From contig PADE01000022.1 of NCBI GenBank assembly GCA_002702965.1, positions 69,303 to 80,061 on the forward strand: 10,759 nt of DNA, read 5' to 3'. Origin of the DNA: Planctomycetaceae bacterium (GTDB lineage Bacteria > Planctomycetota > Planctomycetia > Pirellulales > Pirellulaceae). A model generated the notes under the pieces. It was not told the DNA's origin, did not search any database, and saw nothing but the letters and a program-made list of their open reading frames with translations. A program made the translations under genes and the position numbers. The stretch's first letter is position 1. Every line of letters begins with the position of its first letter. Below, piece by piece: positions 1-7,003 of this stretch.

Positions 1-1110
1 GAGGGGATTGTCGACCACGAATGTCGCGGTACCGAACATCTGCGCCGATCGATCGATCATGGACACGGGATTATGCTGACGCCCAATCACTGCCGAACTG
101 GTGACCCTCTGGTTATCGGCTGGCTGTCGAGACAAGTTGACCGCTTGGTCTACGCCATGGCCAGTTGGCATCTATTCAATGAAGGACGTTTTACGGCCTG
201 GGCAATTCGGCAAATGGGTGGATTCAGCGTCAACCGCGAGGGGGTGGATCGCAAGGCGATCGACACCGCAATCCAGATTCTCGAGACCGCCGAAAGGCCC
301 TTGGTCATTTTCCCCGAGGGTTCGGTAACTCGCACCAACGATCGGCTCCACTCGTTGTTAGACGGGGTGGCATTCATCGCCAAAACCGCGGCCAAACGTC
401 GACTCAAACGTACCGAGCATGGAAAAGTCGTGGTCCACCCGGTCGCGCTGAAATACCTTTTTGGATCCGATATCGATCAGGCAGCGGATGATGTACTTAC
501 CGGAATTGAAGAACGTCTTTCCTGGCAACCTCAACGACACCTCTCGCACCTAGACCGCGTCGCCAAAGTCGGCACAGCGCTGCTATGCATGAAGGAGATT
601 GAGTACTTAGGGACCACTCAGTCGGGGACGCTCAAGGCGAGACTCGGTGCGTTAACGCATGCGCTCTTGCAACCCCTCGAAGAGGAATGGAATGGGAAAA
701 CCAGCGAAGGCGACGTCGTGCCGAGAGTTAAAGCGCTCCGCATGAAACTCCTTCCCGACATGATCCACGGATCGATCACCGACAGCGAACGTGCCCGGCG
801 CCGTGAGCAACTCACTAAGCTGCAACTGGCTCAGCAACTCTCCTACTATATTCCCAGCTATCTCATGGGTCGCAGGTCCGTCGATCGATTATGGGAAACC
901 CTCGAACGCTTTGAAGAAGACCTTAACGGTCAAGTCCGCGTTCACGGTTCGCTCAAGGTGATTATCGAAGTCGGGGAAGCGATTGAAGTCAATCCACAAC
1001 GCGACCGACTCGCACCGGTCGATCCCTTGATGCAGCAGATCGAATCCAGGCTACAGGCGATGCTCGATCGCCTCGCATTGGAATCACGGCCGCTGGACGA
1101 ATCGACGTAA
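1..1110 (+). CDS. PlsC-type lysophospholipid/glycerol-3-phosphate acyltransferase, 5' truncated
   Basis: The reading frame is open from the first base, so the gene begins upstream; 369 residues are visible. Numbering from the window edge, NHCRTGD (residues 29-35) is the NHX4D catalytic motif of PlsC acyltransferases, which move an acyl chain to a lysophospholipid or glycerol-3-phosphate at the inner membrane face. GGFSVNREG (about 73-81) fits the second conserved block and FPEG (104-107) is the phosphate-binding third block. The ATG at base 73 lies just before the catalytic histidine and cannot be the true start. After the PlsC core there are roughly 200 more residues, charged and helical-looking, including a Gln/Leu-rich stretch, with no motif I recognise. 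That makes it longer than simple AGPAT enzymes. It ends with TAA and converges with prmC. The family call is firm; the exact acceptor is unknown. Confidence 0.85.
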   Translation, partial: EGIVDHECRGTEHLRRSIDHGHGIMLTPNHCRTGDPLVIGWLSRQVDRLVYAMASWHLFNEGRFTAWAIRQMGGFSVNREGVDRKAIDTAIQILETAERPLVIFPEGSVTRTNDRLHSLLDGVAFIAKTAAKRRLKRTEHGKVVVHPVALKYLFGSDIDQAADDVLTGIEERLSWQPQRHLSHLDRVAKVGTALLCMKEIEYLGTTQSGTLKARLGALTHALLQPLEEEWNGKTSEGDVVPRVKALRMKLLPDMIHGSITDSERARRREQLTKLQLAQQLSYYIPSYLMGRRSVDRLWETLERFEEDLNGQVRVHGSLKVIIEVGEAIEVNPQRDRLAPVDPLMQQIESRLQAMLDRLALESRPLDEST

Positions 1111-1157
1111 ACCGAAGACCGGCAACTGACACCTGGAGCAACGACCGTCGCGTCAAC

Positions 1158-1178
1158 GGGTGGAATCGAAGATCACCC
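1158..1178. terminator. Weak hairpin between convergent acyltransferase and prmC
   Basis: GGGTG (1158-1162) pairs with CACCC (1174-1178), and ATC/GAT extends the stem inside a two-base bulge around a GAA loop. It lies between the 3' ends of two convergent genes, where a shared bidirectional terminator is expected. There is no T-tract on either side, so it does not fit a classical intrinsic terminator. The pairing is visible in the sequence; the function is an inference from position. Confidence 0.25.
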
Positions 1179-1213
1179 AGCCCTCGGGATGTTGCATGCG
1201 ACCCACACAAAGC

Positions 1214-2092
1214 TCAGCGGCGAGAGACCTGTACTACGCGAGCATGTCCCGCCAAATCTTTGCTGACTTCGGGGGGCCCGAGGCGGGCATCGGCATTCAC
1301 GATCTGACGAGCGGAGTCTTCGAGCATTGGGCTAATCTCGAAGATCAACCAACCTCCGGGTCGCAGATATTCCGCAGCCTGCGGCACCAGGCGTTCGATG
1401 ACTTCGCTTCCCCGGGGTCCGCCGACGAGTGCCACATGCGGTTCGTGGTCCCGCACTTCGACCGGCACCTCCGCCATCTCTGCCTCGCTGACGTAAGGCG
1501 GATTACTCACCACAACGTCGAACGTGGTCTCATCCGGTACATCGCAAAAGAGGTCACTCTGTAACAGCTCGACGCGTTCCTCTACGCCGTGAGCAACGAC
1601 ATTGTCGCGTGCCACTTCTAACGCTGCGGAACTAATGTCCACCCCCAGCACATGGCAGTTAGGACCGTAGCGAGCCAGACAAATGGCAATCACGCCACTA
1701 CCGGTTCCGATGTCGATGAACCGCAGCGGCTCGGGTGAATTCCACTCATTTACCCGCTCAAGCACCGACAACACCACGTGTTCTGTTTCCGGACGTGGAA
1801 TCAAGACGTCCGGTGTAACGCGAAAACTGAGTGAATAGAATTCCCGCTTGCCGACAAGATAGGCGACCGGCACCCCTCGAGATCGCTCTCGTACCAGCGA
1901 CCGAAAGGCAGCTCGGACATCCTCTTGGGTCGTTTCGTCGTACGCGGTGTAGAGCTCGATGCGCTCACAGCCACAGGCCGCAGCCAACAAGATCTCGCCA
2001 TCGAGCCGCGGAGTCTCGGAACCACACCTAGTAAGGTAATCGGTTGTCCACTGCAACAATCGCCTGATCGTCCAATCGTCAGGTCGTGACAC
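1214..2092 (-). CDS. prmC: Peptide chain release factor N5-glutamine methyltransferase
   Basis: PrmC methylates the glutamine of the GGQ motif in release factors RF1 and RF2 using S-adenosylmethionine, in the cytoplasm. With a GTG start at 2092 the protein has 292 residues, normal for the family. It has the N-terminal helical substrate-binding region, RPETE (about 100-104), the SAM-binding DIGTGSG (about 127-133) and the family signature NPPY (about 197-200). The frame is open up to an ATG at 2191, which would add 33 residues unlike other PrmC proteins and overlap prfA by 44 bases. The GTG is preferred because it has a GGAG eight bases upstream and places the conserved DDWTIRRLLQW segment at the N-terminus, leaving a 55-base gap after the prfA stop. 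Location directly after prfA, its substrate gene, supports the call. Confidence 0.93.
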   Translation of the reverse strand: MSRPDDWTIRRLLQWTTDYLTRCGSETPRLDGEILLAAACGCERIELYTAYDETTQEDVRAAFRSLVRERSRGVPVAYLVGKREFYSLSFRVTPDVLIPRPETEHVVLSVLERVNEWNSPEPLRFIDIGTGSGVIAICLARYGPNCHVLGVDISSAALEVARDNVVAHGVEERVELLQSDLFCDVPDETTFDVVVSNPPYVSEAEMAEVPVEVRDHEPHVALVGGPRGSEVIERLVPQAAEYLRPGGWLIFEISPMLEDSARQIVNADARLGPPEVSKDLAGHARVVQVSRR

Positions 2093-2100
2093 TACATCAA

Positions 2101-2104
2101 CTCC
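2101..2104 (-). promoter_or_regulatory. Shine-Dalgarno site that fixes the prmC GTG start
   Basis: On the minus strand GGAG sits eight bases before the GTG at 2092. The competing upstream ATG (2191) lies inside prfA. This supports the shorter, family-length PrmC. Confidence 0.5.
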
Positions 2105-2147
2105 AAACCACAGCGGTCCGTCCAGACCGCAATAATCCGCATCAGCG

Positions 2148-3224
2148 TCAATCGAGTGGATCCATGGAACTGCGCAATTCATTCCGGTCATGATCGACCA
2201 ACGCGTCGGTCAACGGCTGCAGATCGCCGGCAATGATCTGGTCTAGTTTGTAGAGAGTCAGATTGATGCGGTGGTCTGTAACACGATTATCTGGAAAGTT
2301 GTACGTTCGGATCCGCTGGCTACGATCACCGGATCCAACCAGACTCTTACGAGCGCTCGCACGTTGTTGCTGCTCTTGCTGTTGCAGGAAATCAAACAGC
2401 CGGGATTTCAATATCCGCATGGCTTTGGATAGGTTCTTATGTTGGCTACGTTCGTCGTGGCACTGCACGACGATTCCGGTCTCCTTGTGGATCAGCCGAA
2501 TCGCGGAAGCCGTCTTATTGACATGCTGTCCACCGGGCCCACTGCTGGCGGCATAGCGCTCGACCTCGTAGTCCTCCGGCGCCAAATCTACTTCGATGTC
2601 CTCCGGTTCTGGCAACACCGCAACGGTCGCTGCGGAGGTGTGAATCCGTCCCTTGGTTTCGGTCTCCGGCACGCGTTGTACCCGGTGACCTCCGCTTTCA
2701 TACTGCAATTCTCGGTAAACACCGTCACCTTCAATCGACAACACGATTTCTTTGAAACCGCCCAACTCGGTCGGATTCGCGCCAAAGGTCTCCAACTTCC
2801 AGCGTTTGGTCTCGCTGTAACGTTTGTACATCTCGTATAAATCTCGAGCGAACAGAGCCGCCTCGTCACCACCCGTTCCAGCTCGAATTTCCATAACACA
2901 TCTCACGCGGTTGGCGTCTTCACCCCCGATCGTCAGGTCGAGTAGTTCCTCCCACAGTCGCTCGCGCCGTTCCTTCAATTCAACTAGTTCGTTTTCAGCC
3001 AATTCCCGTTCGTCCGCCTGATTGCTCGAAGCCATTTCCTGCACCTCGGCGATTTCATCCACGTATTGCCTAAACGCGCGATACTTGGTCGCCACCTTGG
3101 CCAACGAACCATGCTCGCGGGCAATGGCAGCCATTCGCGATGAATCCACCTGGACTTCGGGCTCCAGCATTTGATGCTCCAAATGCTCAAACCGAGTCAG
3201 CTTGCTTTCGAGCATTTCTCGCAT
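2148..3224 (-). CDS. prfA: Peptide chain release factor 1 (RF1)
   Basis: RF1 recognises UAA and UAG in the ribosomal A site and triggers release of the finished peptide. With the ATG at 3224 the protein has 358 residues, matching the usual length near 360. The stop-codon reading tripeptide is PET (about 186-188), the PxT form that marks RF1 rather than the SPF form of RF2. The catalytic GGQ lies in SSGPGGQHVNKTASAIR, with GGQ at about 231-233. The N-terminal part is a helical, Glu-rich domain, as expected. The frame stays open to an ATG at 3293, but those extra 23 residues do not resemble RF1 N-termini, so the internal MREMLESKL start is chosen; an ATG three codons later (3215) is also possible. 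No strong ribosome-binding site is seen at either. It lies between rpmE and prmC. Confidence 0.96.
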   Translation of the reverse strand: MREMLESKLTRFEHLEHQMLEPEVQVDSSRMAAIAREHGSLAKVATKYRAFRQYVDEIAEVQEMASSNQADERELAENELVELKERRERLWEELLDLTIGGEDANRVRCVMEIRAGTGGDEAALFARDLYEMYKRYSETKRWKLETFGANPTELGGFKEIVLSIEGDGVYRELQYESGGHRVQRVPETETKGRIHTSAATVAVLPEPEDIEVDLAPEDYEVERYAASSGPGGQHVNKTASAIRLIHKETGIVVQCHDERSQHKNLSKAMRILKSRLFDFLQQQEQQQRASARKSLVGSGDRSQRIRTYNFPDNRVTDHRINLTLYKLDQIIAGDLQPLTDALVDHDRNELRSSMDPLD

Positions 3225-3347
3225 TAGATACAGCAATCTATAGAACGCGCGCGCGGGGTTTACGTTACCTTGCGCAACGCCGAATCGCCACAAAGCGAAT
3301 ACCAGAAACCACGCGAACGGATGATCAAAAGAAGATGGGGGTACAGC

Positions 3348-3596
3348 CTAAGAGCTCGACTTGTTCGGCTTCTTACCCTTTTGCAGGCTCGCATAACTTC
3401 CCGTCGCAAACTTGCTCTGGAATTTCTCGATGCGCCCCGCGGTATCCACGTATTTCAGCTTCCCGGTATAGAAGGGATGGCACAAATTGCAGATATCGAC
3501 CTTCAATTCGGGCCGCGTACTGCGCGTGGTAAAACTATTCCCGCAGCCACAAGTCACAGCCGTTTCGACATAGTCGGGATGAATACCCTTCTTCAT
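3348..3596 (-). CDS. rpmE: 50S ribosomal protein L31
   Basis: L31 sits at the central protuberance of the large subunit and bridges it to the small subunit. The 82-residue product opens with MKKGIHPDY and has the full zinc-ligand set of the C+ (zinc-binding) L31 type: Cys16 and Cys18 in CGCG, and Cys36 and Cys39 in CNLCHPFYTGK. The following KLKYVDTAGRIEKFQSKF matches the conserved C-terminal half. The tail after that is about ten residues longer than in E. coli L31 and is Lys/Ser-rich. It is the first gene of the minus-strand set and is separated from the prfA start by about 120 bases. An AGG about nine bases before the ATG may serve as the ribosome-binding site. Carrying the zinc form implies no zinc-sparing replacement at this locus. 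Confidence 0.97.
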   Translation of the reverse strand: MKKGIHPDYVETAVTCGCGNSFTTRSTRPELKVDICNLCHPFYTGKLKYVDTAGRIEKFQSKFATGSYASLQKGKKPNKSSS

Positions 3597-3669
3597 TTCC
3601 GTAAACCTCGGCCGCCTGCAAGATCCTGGTATTTCAACAACTCATCTGCGGGTCAACGCATCAAGCAGA

Positions 3670-3698
3670 AGGATAGACGTTGGTTACATATTCCACAA
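3670..3698 (-). promoter_or_regulatory. Candidate sigma70-type promoter for rpmE-prfA-prmC
   Basis: On the minus strand TTGTGG (3698-3693) and TATCCT (3675-3670) are separated by 17 bases, which is the ideal spacing. Matches to consensus are only three and four of six. A start near 3663 would give rpmE a leader of about 65 bases. Such matches occur by chance, so this is tentative. Confidence 0.25.
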
Positions 3699-3700
3699 GT

Positions 3701-3720
3701 CCGAGGATCGGAATTCTCGG
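3701..3720. repeat. Perfect 8-bp hairpin upstream of rpmE
   Basis: Bases 3701-3708 pair with 3713-3720 (seven Watson-Crick pairs and one G-T) around a four-base loop. No T-tract follows on either strand. It lies just upstream of the candidate rpmE promoter. It may be an operator, or part of a longer rpmE leader if transcription starts further upstream. The structure is seen; the role is unknown. Confidence 0.4.
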
Positions 3721-3731
3721 CGAACTCTCAA

Positions 3732-3777
3732 ACACGAAACGTGTCCGGAAGGGTGTGCAGAAGACTTGTTTTTCCGG
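3732..3777. repeat. Two adjacent inverted repeats in the rpmE-dapL intergenic region
   Basis: ACACG (3732-3736) and CGTGT (3740-3744) form a 5-bp inverted repeat around AAA. Immediately next to it CCGGAA (3745-3750) pairs with TTCCGG (3772-3777) across 21 bases. The right arm is preceded by a run of five T. Read together with the 3701-3720 hairpin this gives three palindromes within 80 bases, more structure than expected of plain spacer. They could be protein-binding sites, a terminator remnant or part of a small RNA. Confidence 0.35.
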
Positions 3778-4156
3778 TCAGAGGTACGAGCGGCACTGGC
3801 TGTACTGAGGTCGCTCCTGTGCGATCCCCGCGTTCAGACGATCGCGGCCAAGAGACGTTGGCACCGATGGGCCTGTAGGCATTGGGAACAACGGCCGTAT
3901 CGCAACGGCAGGACACGGCGACATGGAATCGAACGCCAGCGAGGCAACCTATGGTCATTGGCAAACTCACCCCGGAAACCAACTGACTAGGCACGGCCAT
4001 TCAACGAAGGACATACGATCACGATCGCGCCGACCCGCAACCAAGAACCGAAAACGTGTTTACGTCGGCTTACACGAACAGCAGCTGTGGCACTAATCCG
4101 TCCGGGACCCAGCACTGAGGTCGATGAAGTCGGAAACACGACTCGCCGGTCGGCGG

Positions 4157-4185
4157 TTGCAATGAAGCCGGACTCCACCTAAAAC
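4157..4185 (+). promoter_or_regulatory. Candidate sigma70-type promoter for dapL
   Basis: TTGCAA (4157-4162) and TAAAAC (4180-4185) lie 17 bases apart, each matching four of six consensus positions. Transcription would start near 4192, giving a leader of about 38 bases before the dapL ATG. The spacing and position are good, but the match is not strong enough to be sure. Confidence 0.35.
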
Positions 4186-4229
4186 CAACGAACGTTCTGA
4201 ATCAGCCAATTACTAGAGACGATGAATCC

Positions 4230-5462
4230 ATGGCGCACGTTAATGAACACTATCACAAACTAAAGGCCGGGTACCTGTTTCCTGAAATCGCTCGACGGGT
4301 ATCCAGTTTTTGCGATACGCACGCAGATGCCGACGTGATTCGTCTGGGAATCGGAGACGTCACCGAACCTCTACCGGAGGCCATTGTTTCCGCGATGCAC
4401 CAAGCGGTCGATGAAATGGCCCAACGGTCGTCGTTTCGCGGGTACGGACCGGAACAGGGATACGATTTCCTGCGCAGCGCGATTGCCGAAAACGACTACC
4501 AGGCACGTGGGATTGGCATCACTCCCGAAGAGATCTTCGTATCCGACGGATCAAAGTGTGACTCGGGCAACATCCTCGACATTTTTGGCCCTTCCAATGT
4601 CGTAGCCATCACCGACCCCGTCTATCCGGTGTACGTCGATACAAACGTTATGGCGGGCCACACGGGCAACGCGAATGACAGTGGGCGATTCGACGGCTTG
4701 GTCTACCTCCCGATCGGAGCGGAAAACAACTTCACTCCCGCGCTTCCAGATGCTCCTGTCGACCTGATCTACCTCTGCTATCCAAATAATCCGACGGGCA
4801 CAGTGGTGTCGCATCAGGCACTGCAACAGTGGGTCGATTATGCGCAGCAACACGACGCACTCATTCTCTACGACGCCGCCTACGAAGCGTACATCAGCGA
4901 GCCGGAGATACCGCACTCGATTTATGAAATCGATGGGGCTCGCGAAGTGGCAATCGAATTCCGCAGTTTCAGCAAGAACGCGGGCTTTACTGGAACACGA
5001 TGTGCTTTCACCGTGGTCCCCGAATCGCTGACGGGCACCTGCGGCAACGGGGACCGGACGTCGATCCACACGCTCTGGAATCGACGGCAAAGCACTAAAT
5101 TCAATGGTGTTTCCTATGTCATCCAGAGGGGTGCTGCTGCAGCTTACTCGGTTGAAGGAAAGACGCAGATTCAAGAATTGGTTGCCTTCTATCTGACCAA
5201 CGCCCGTCTGCTGCGCGAAGGACTGGAAGCGGTCGGCATCGAAGTGTACGGCGGAATCAACGCGCCCTATGTGTGGCTCAGAACACCTGGCGGCCAATCG
5301 AGTTGGGATTTCTTCGACGATCTGCTGAGCCATTCCCACTTGGTGGGCACTCCCGGCAGTGGATTCGGAGCCAGCGGAGAAGGTTATTTTCGTCTGAGCG
5401 CTTTCAACAGCCGAGAGAATATCGAGCAAGCGGTTCAGCGCTTCCAGGCGTTGGTCTCCTAG
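4230..5462 (+). CDS. dapL: LL-diaminopimelate aminotransferase
   Basis: DapL converts tetrahydrodipicolinate directly to LL-diaminopimelate using glutamate and pyridoxal phosphate, bypassing the succinylase or acetylase steps of the lysine and peptidoglycan pathway. The 410-residue length is exactly typical. It starts MAHVNEHYHKLKAGYLFPEIARR in pattern, with the LFPEIARRV signature at 16-24. Fold-type I aminotransferase landmarks follow in order: PNNPTG (185-190), the cofactor-contacting Asp215 in YDAAYEAY, the Schiff-base lysine Lys249 in SFSKNAGFTGTRC, and the carboxylate-binding arginine Arg388 in FRLSAF. The ATG at 4230 is used because an ATG at 4222 is out of frame; only a weak AGAG lies upstream. 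The gene is preceded by a long intergenic region and followed by about 210 bases before the next gene, so it may be a single transcription unit. Confidence 0.95.
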   Translation: MAHVNEHYHKLKAGYLFPEIARRVSSFCDTHADADVIRLGIGDVTEPLPEAIVSAMHQAVDEMAQRSSFRGYGPEQGYDFLRSAIAENDYQARGIGITPEEIFVSDGSKCDSGNILDIFGPSNVVAITDPVYPVYVDTNVMAGHTGNANDSGRFDGLVYLPIGAENNFTPALPDAPVDLIYLCYPNNPTGTVVSHQALQQWVDYAQQHDALILYDAAYEAYISEPEIPHSIYEIDGAREVAIEFRSFSKNAGFTGTRCAFTVVPESLTGTCGNGDRTSIHTLWNRRQSTKFNGVSYVIQRGAAAAYSVEGKTQIQELVAFYLTNARLLREGLEAVGIEVYGGINAPYVWLRTPGGQSSWDFFDDLLSHSHLVGTPGSGFGASGEGYFRLSAFNSRENIEQAVQRFQALVS

Positions 5463-5500
5463 TGACCTTTCTAAACCAGGGACCGCTTGTCACGGACGGG

Positions 5501-5518
5501 TCGGGGACCCTTCCCCGA
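5501..5518 (+). terminator. GC-rich hairpin after dapL
   Basis: TCGGGGA (5501-5507) and TCCCCGA (5512-5518) form a perfect 7-bp stem around CCCT, about 40 bases after the dapL stop. No T-run follows, so it is not a textbook intrinsic terminator. A bulged second hairpin may form at about 5531-5556. Their position suggests 3'-end formation or attenuation ahead of the next gene cluster. Confidence 0.35.
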
Positions 5519-5674
5519 TGACCTGCGGAACTCCTCACGGGGGATTGTCGTGGAGAAGATCCGAACCCGATTTGCCTCTGGATCGCCCACACCTCCACCG
5601 AATCACGTTGCAGTTTCACTTGGGATCTGGAAAATGACCGACGTATCGGAGATCCTCCAGGAGAAAACCCACGT

Positions 5675-7003
5675 ATGCAAAACGCGGCCTATGTCGAACG
5701 TCTGGTCAACCTGCTCGACCCCGGCGGTAATGTCCTACTGAATATGTCGTACGACGATGCGGTCGCCCGCGTCGGCACGGGGATTCCACAACAAGTCCGC
5801 CAAATCGACGGTCAGTTTGCGTTACTACATCGACAGGAAAAGACGATCCGCATGGCTCGCTCGATCGGGCGACCCATGCGGTATTTCCTCGCCAAGCAAG
5901 CCGCCGGCCCTTGCTTGATCGTCGCAGAACGAATGGACGAAATTCGAGAACAACTGGCGCGAGACGGTTTGTCCGACCAGTACCACCCTTCCTATACGCG
6001 GATGGTGCCGGCGCACCACGTGGTCGAATTATCGCTGATCGGGTGCCCTGATCCAAACCCTGTCTACACCCGCTACCTCGCGCCAGAACGAAATGACCTG
6101 GCGGCCGATCTCGATGTGATTGGCGCTGCGTACATCGGGGCGTTGTCCCGCGAGATCGACCGCTGGCTCGACCAGTTGCCCACCGCGGCACCGATCGGAG
6201 TCCTGTTCTCCGGTGGCGTCGATAGCGGATCGGTTTTGCTCACGCTCTACGACCGCCTGCTGGCGCGCGGCGAGTCACCAGCAAGGCTGAAAGCTTTTAC
6301 GCTGGCGGTTGACGCGAGAGCGGCCGACACCGAACAAGCAATGCACTTCCTGGCAGCGGTCGATCTGTCCTTCCTGCTCGAAGTCGTCAACGTCCCGGCA
6401 CATCAGATCCGCTACCAAGACGCAATCTCTGTCATCGAAGACTACAAGCCTCTCGATGTCCAATCTGCAACGATGGCGCTGGCACTGTGCCGCGGAATCC
6501 GTGAGCACTACCCCGACTGGTCCTATCTGGTGGATGGAGATGGTGGGGACGAGAACCTGAAAGACTACCCGATTGAGGAAAACCCGGAATTGACAATCCG
6601 CAGCGTGCTCAGCAACCTAATGCTCTATCAGGAGGGCTGGGGGGTCGACGCGATCAAACACTCGCTCGTCTATTCAGGGGGCCAAAGTCGCGGACACGTG
6701 CGAACCTCCGCTCCCGCCCGGACGCTCGGTTTTTGCGGATTCAGTCCCTACGCGCTCCCTAACGTGATCTCAGTGGCCGAGTCGATTCCCTTTATCGAGT
6801 TGACCGACTGGGACCATCAAAAACTCTACGCACTCAAGGGAGAAATCGTGCGCCGCGGTGTCGCGCAGGTCACCGGTCTAGAAATGCCCGTGTTCGAAAA
6901 ACGTCGCTTTCAGCACGGCGTAGTTAGCGAATACGGTTTTCAGGAGCTTTTTCCCAGCGACGAGTCGGACTATCGGGATGCCTTCCTGGCGATGCATGTC
7001 TGA
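5675..7003 (+). CDS. Asparagine-synthetase-like amide ligase with degenerate glutaminase domain
   Basis: The C-terminal half (about 175-440) is an asparagine synthase domain. It has the PP-loop SGGVDS at 179-184, which binds ATP for adenylation of a carboxylate, the second motif GDGGDE at 288-293, and the closing LKGEIVRR...FEKRRF region (388-412). The N-terminal half resembles the end of a class II glutamine amidotransferase domain (GQFALL at 46-51 and a following IGRPMRYF turn). It is too short and starts Met-Gln, so the essential N-terminal cysteine is absent. By analogy to beta-lactam and carbapenam synthetases such proteins use an amine other than glutamine-derived ammonia; this is inference. 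AGGAG lies 11 bases before the ATG. The frame is open back to 5522 with no ATG, GTG or TTG, so this start is firm. It overlaps the radical SAM gene. Confidence 0.85.
   Translation: MQNAAYVERLVNLLDPGGNVLLNMSYDDAVARVGTGIPQQVRQIDGQFALLHRQEKTIRMARSIGRPMRYFLAKQAAGPCLIVAERMDEIREQLARDGLSDQYHPSYTRMVPAHHVVELSLIGCPDPNPVYTRYLAPERNDLAADLDVIGAAYIGALSREIDRWLDQLPTAAPIGVLFSGGVDSGSVLLTLYDRLLARGESPARLKAFTLAVDARAADTEQAMHFLAAVDLSFLLEVVNVPAHQIRYQDAISVIEDYKPLDVQSATMALALCRGIREHYPDWSYLVDGDGGDENLKDYPIEENPELTIRSVLSNLMLYQEGWGVDAIKHSLVYSGGQSRGHVRTSAPARTLGFCGFSPYALPNVISVAESIPFIELTDWDHQKLYALKGEIVRRGVAQVTGLEMPVFEKRRFQHGVVSEYGFQELFPSDESDYRDAFLAMHV

Larger units (their letters stand above)
3597..4229. other. Divergent intergenic region between rpmE and dapL, no convincing gene
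   Basis: This is a 633-bp stretch without a gene I can support. Short ORFs exist on both strands (for example 3728-4000 minus and 3987-4178 minus), but their products are low-complexity mixtures of Arg, Ser and Val with no recognisable motif, and none has a good ribosome-binding site. It contains inverted repeats at 3701-3720, 3732-3744 and 3745-3777, and a candidate promoter at each end. A T-loop-like sequence near 3925 does not belong to a tRNA. The region probably holds the regulatory leaders of both flanking genes, and a small RNA gene cannot be excluded. Confidence 0.6.

Noticed and set aside
1157..1201. Minus-strand 14-codon reading frame starting with MQHPEGWVIFDSTR after prmC
   Set aside because: It has coding-like codons, but is too short, lacks a ribosome-binding site and family match, and PrmC is already complete.
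1160..1564. 134-codon plus-strand ORF over the 3' end of prmC
   Set aside because: It is antisense to the conserved PrmC C-terminal domain and has no motif of its own.
2093..2191. Extended prmC start at the ATG 2191
   Set aside because: It adds 33 residues unlike PrmC and overlaps prfA; the GTG at 2092 has a better ribosome-binding site and gives family length.
3740..3762. CCGGAAGG sequence resembling the SRP RNA tip loop
   Set aside because: The symmetric loop bases of SRP RNA domain IV are absent, and the stem would be mostly G-T pairs.
3270..3878. 202-codon plus-strand ORF over the rpmE start and upstream region
   Set aside because: It overlaps rpmE antisense and part of prfA. The product is Arg-rich without motifs, and no ribosome-binding site is present.
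3921..3945. T-loop-like GTTCGATTC on the minus strand
   Set aside because: The flanking bases do not form a T stem, and no acceptor, D or anticodon arms can be built around it.
4551..5429. 292-codon ORF on the minus strand, antisense to dapL
   Set aside because: It lies wholly inside dapL, whose motifs are unambiguous. Its product has no recognisable motif, and it is explained by codon bias of the sense gene.
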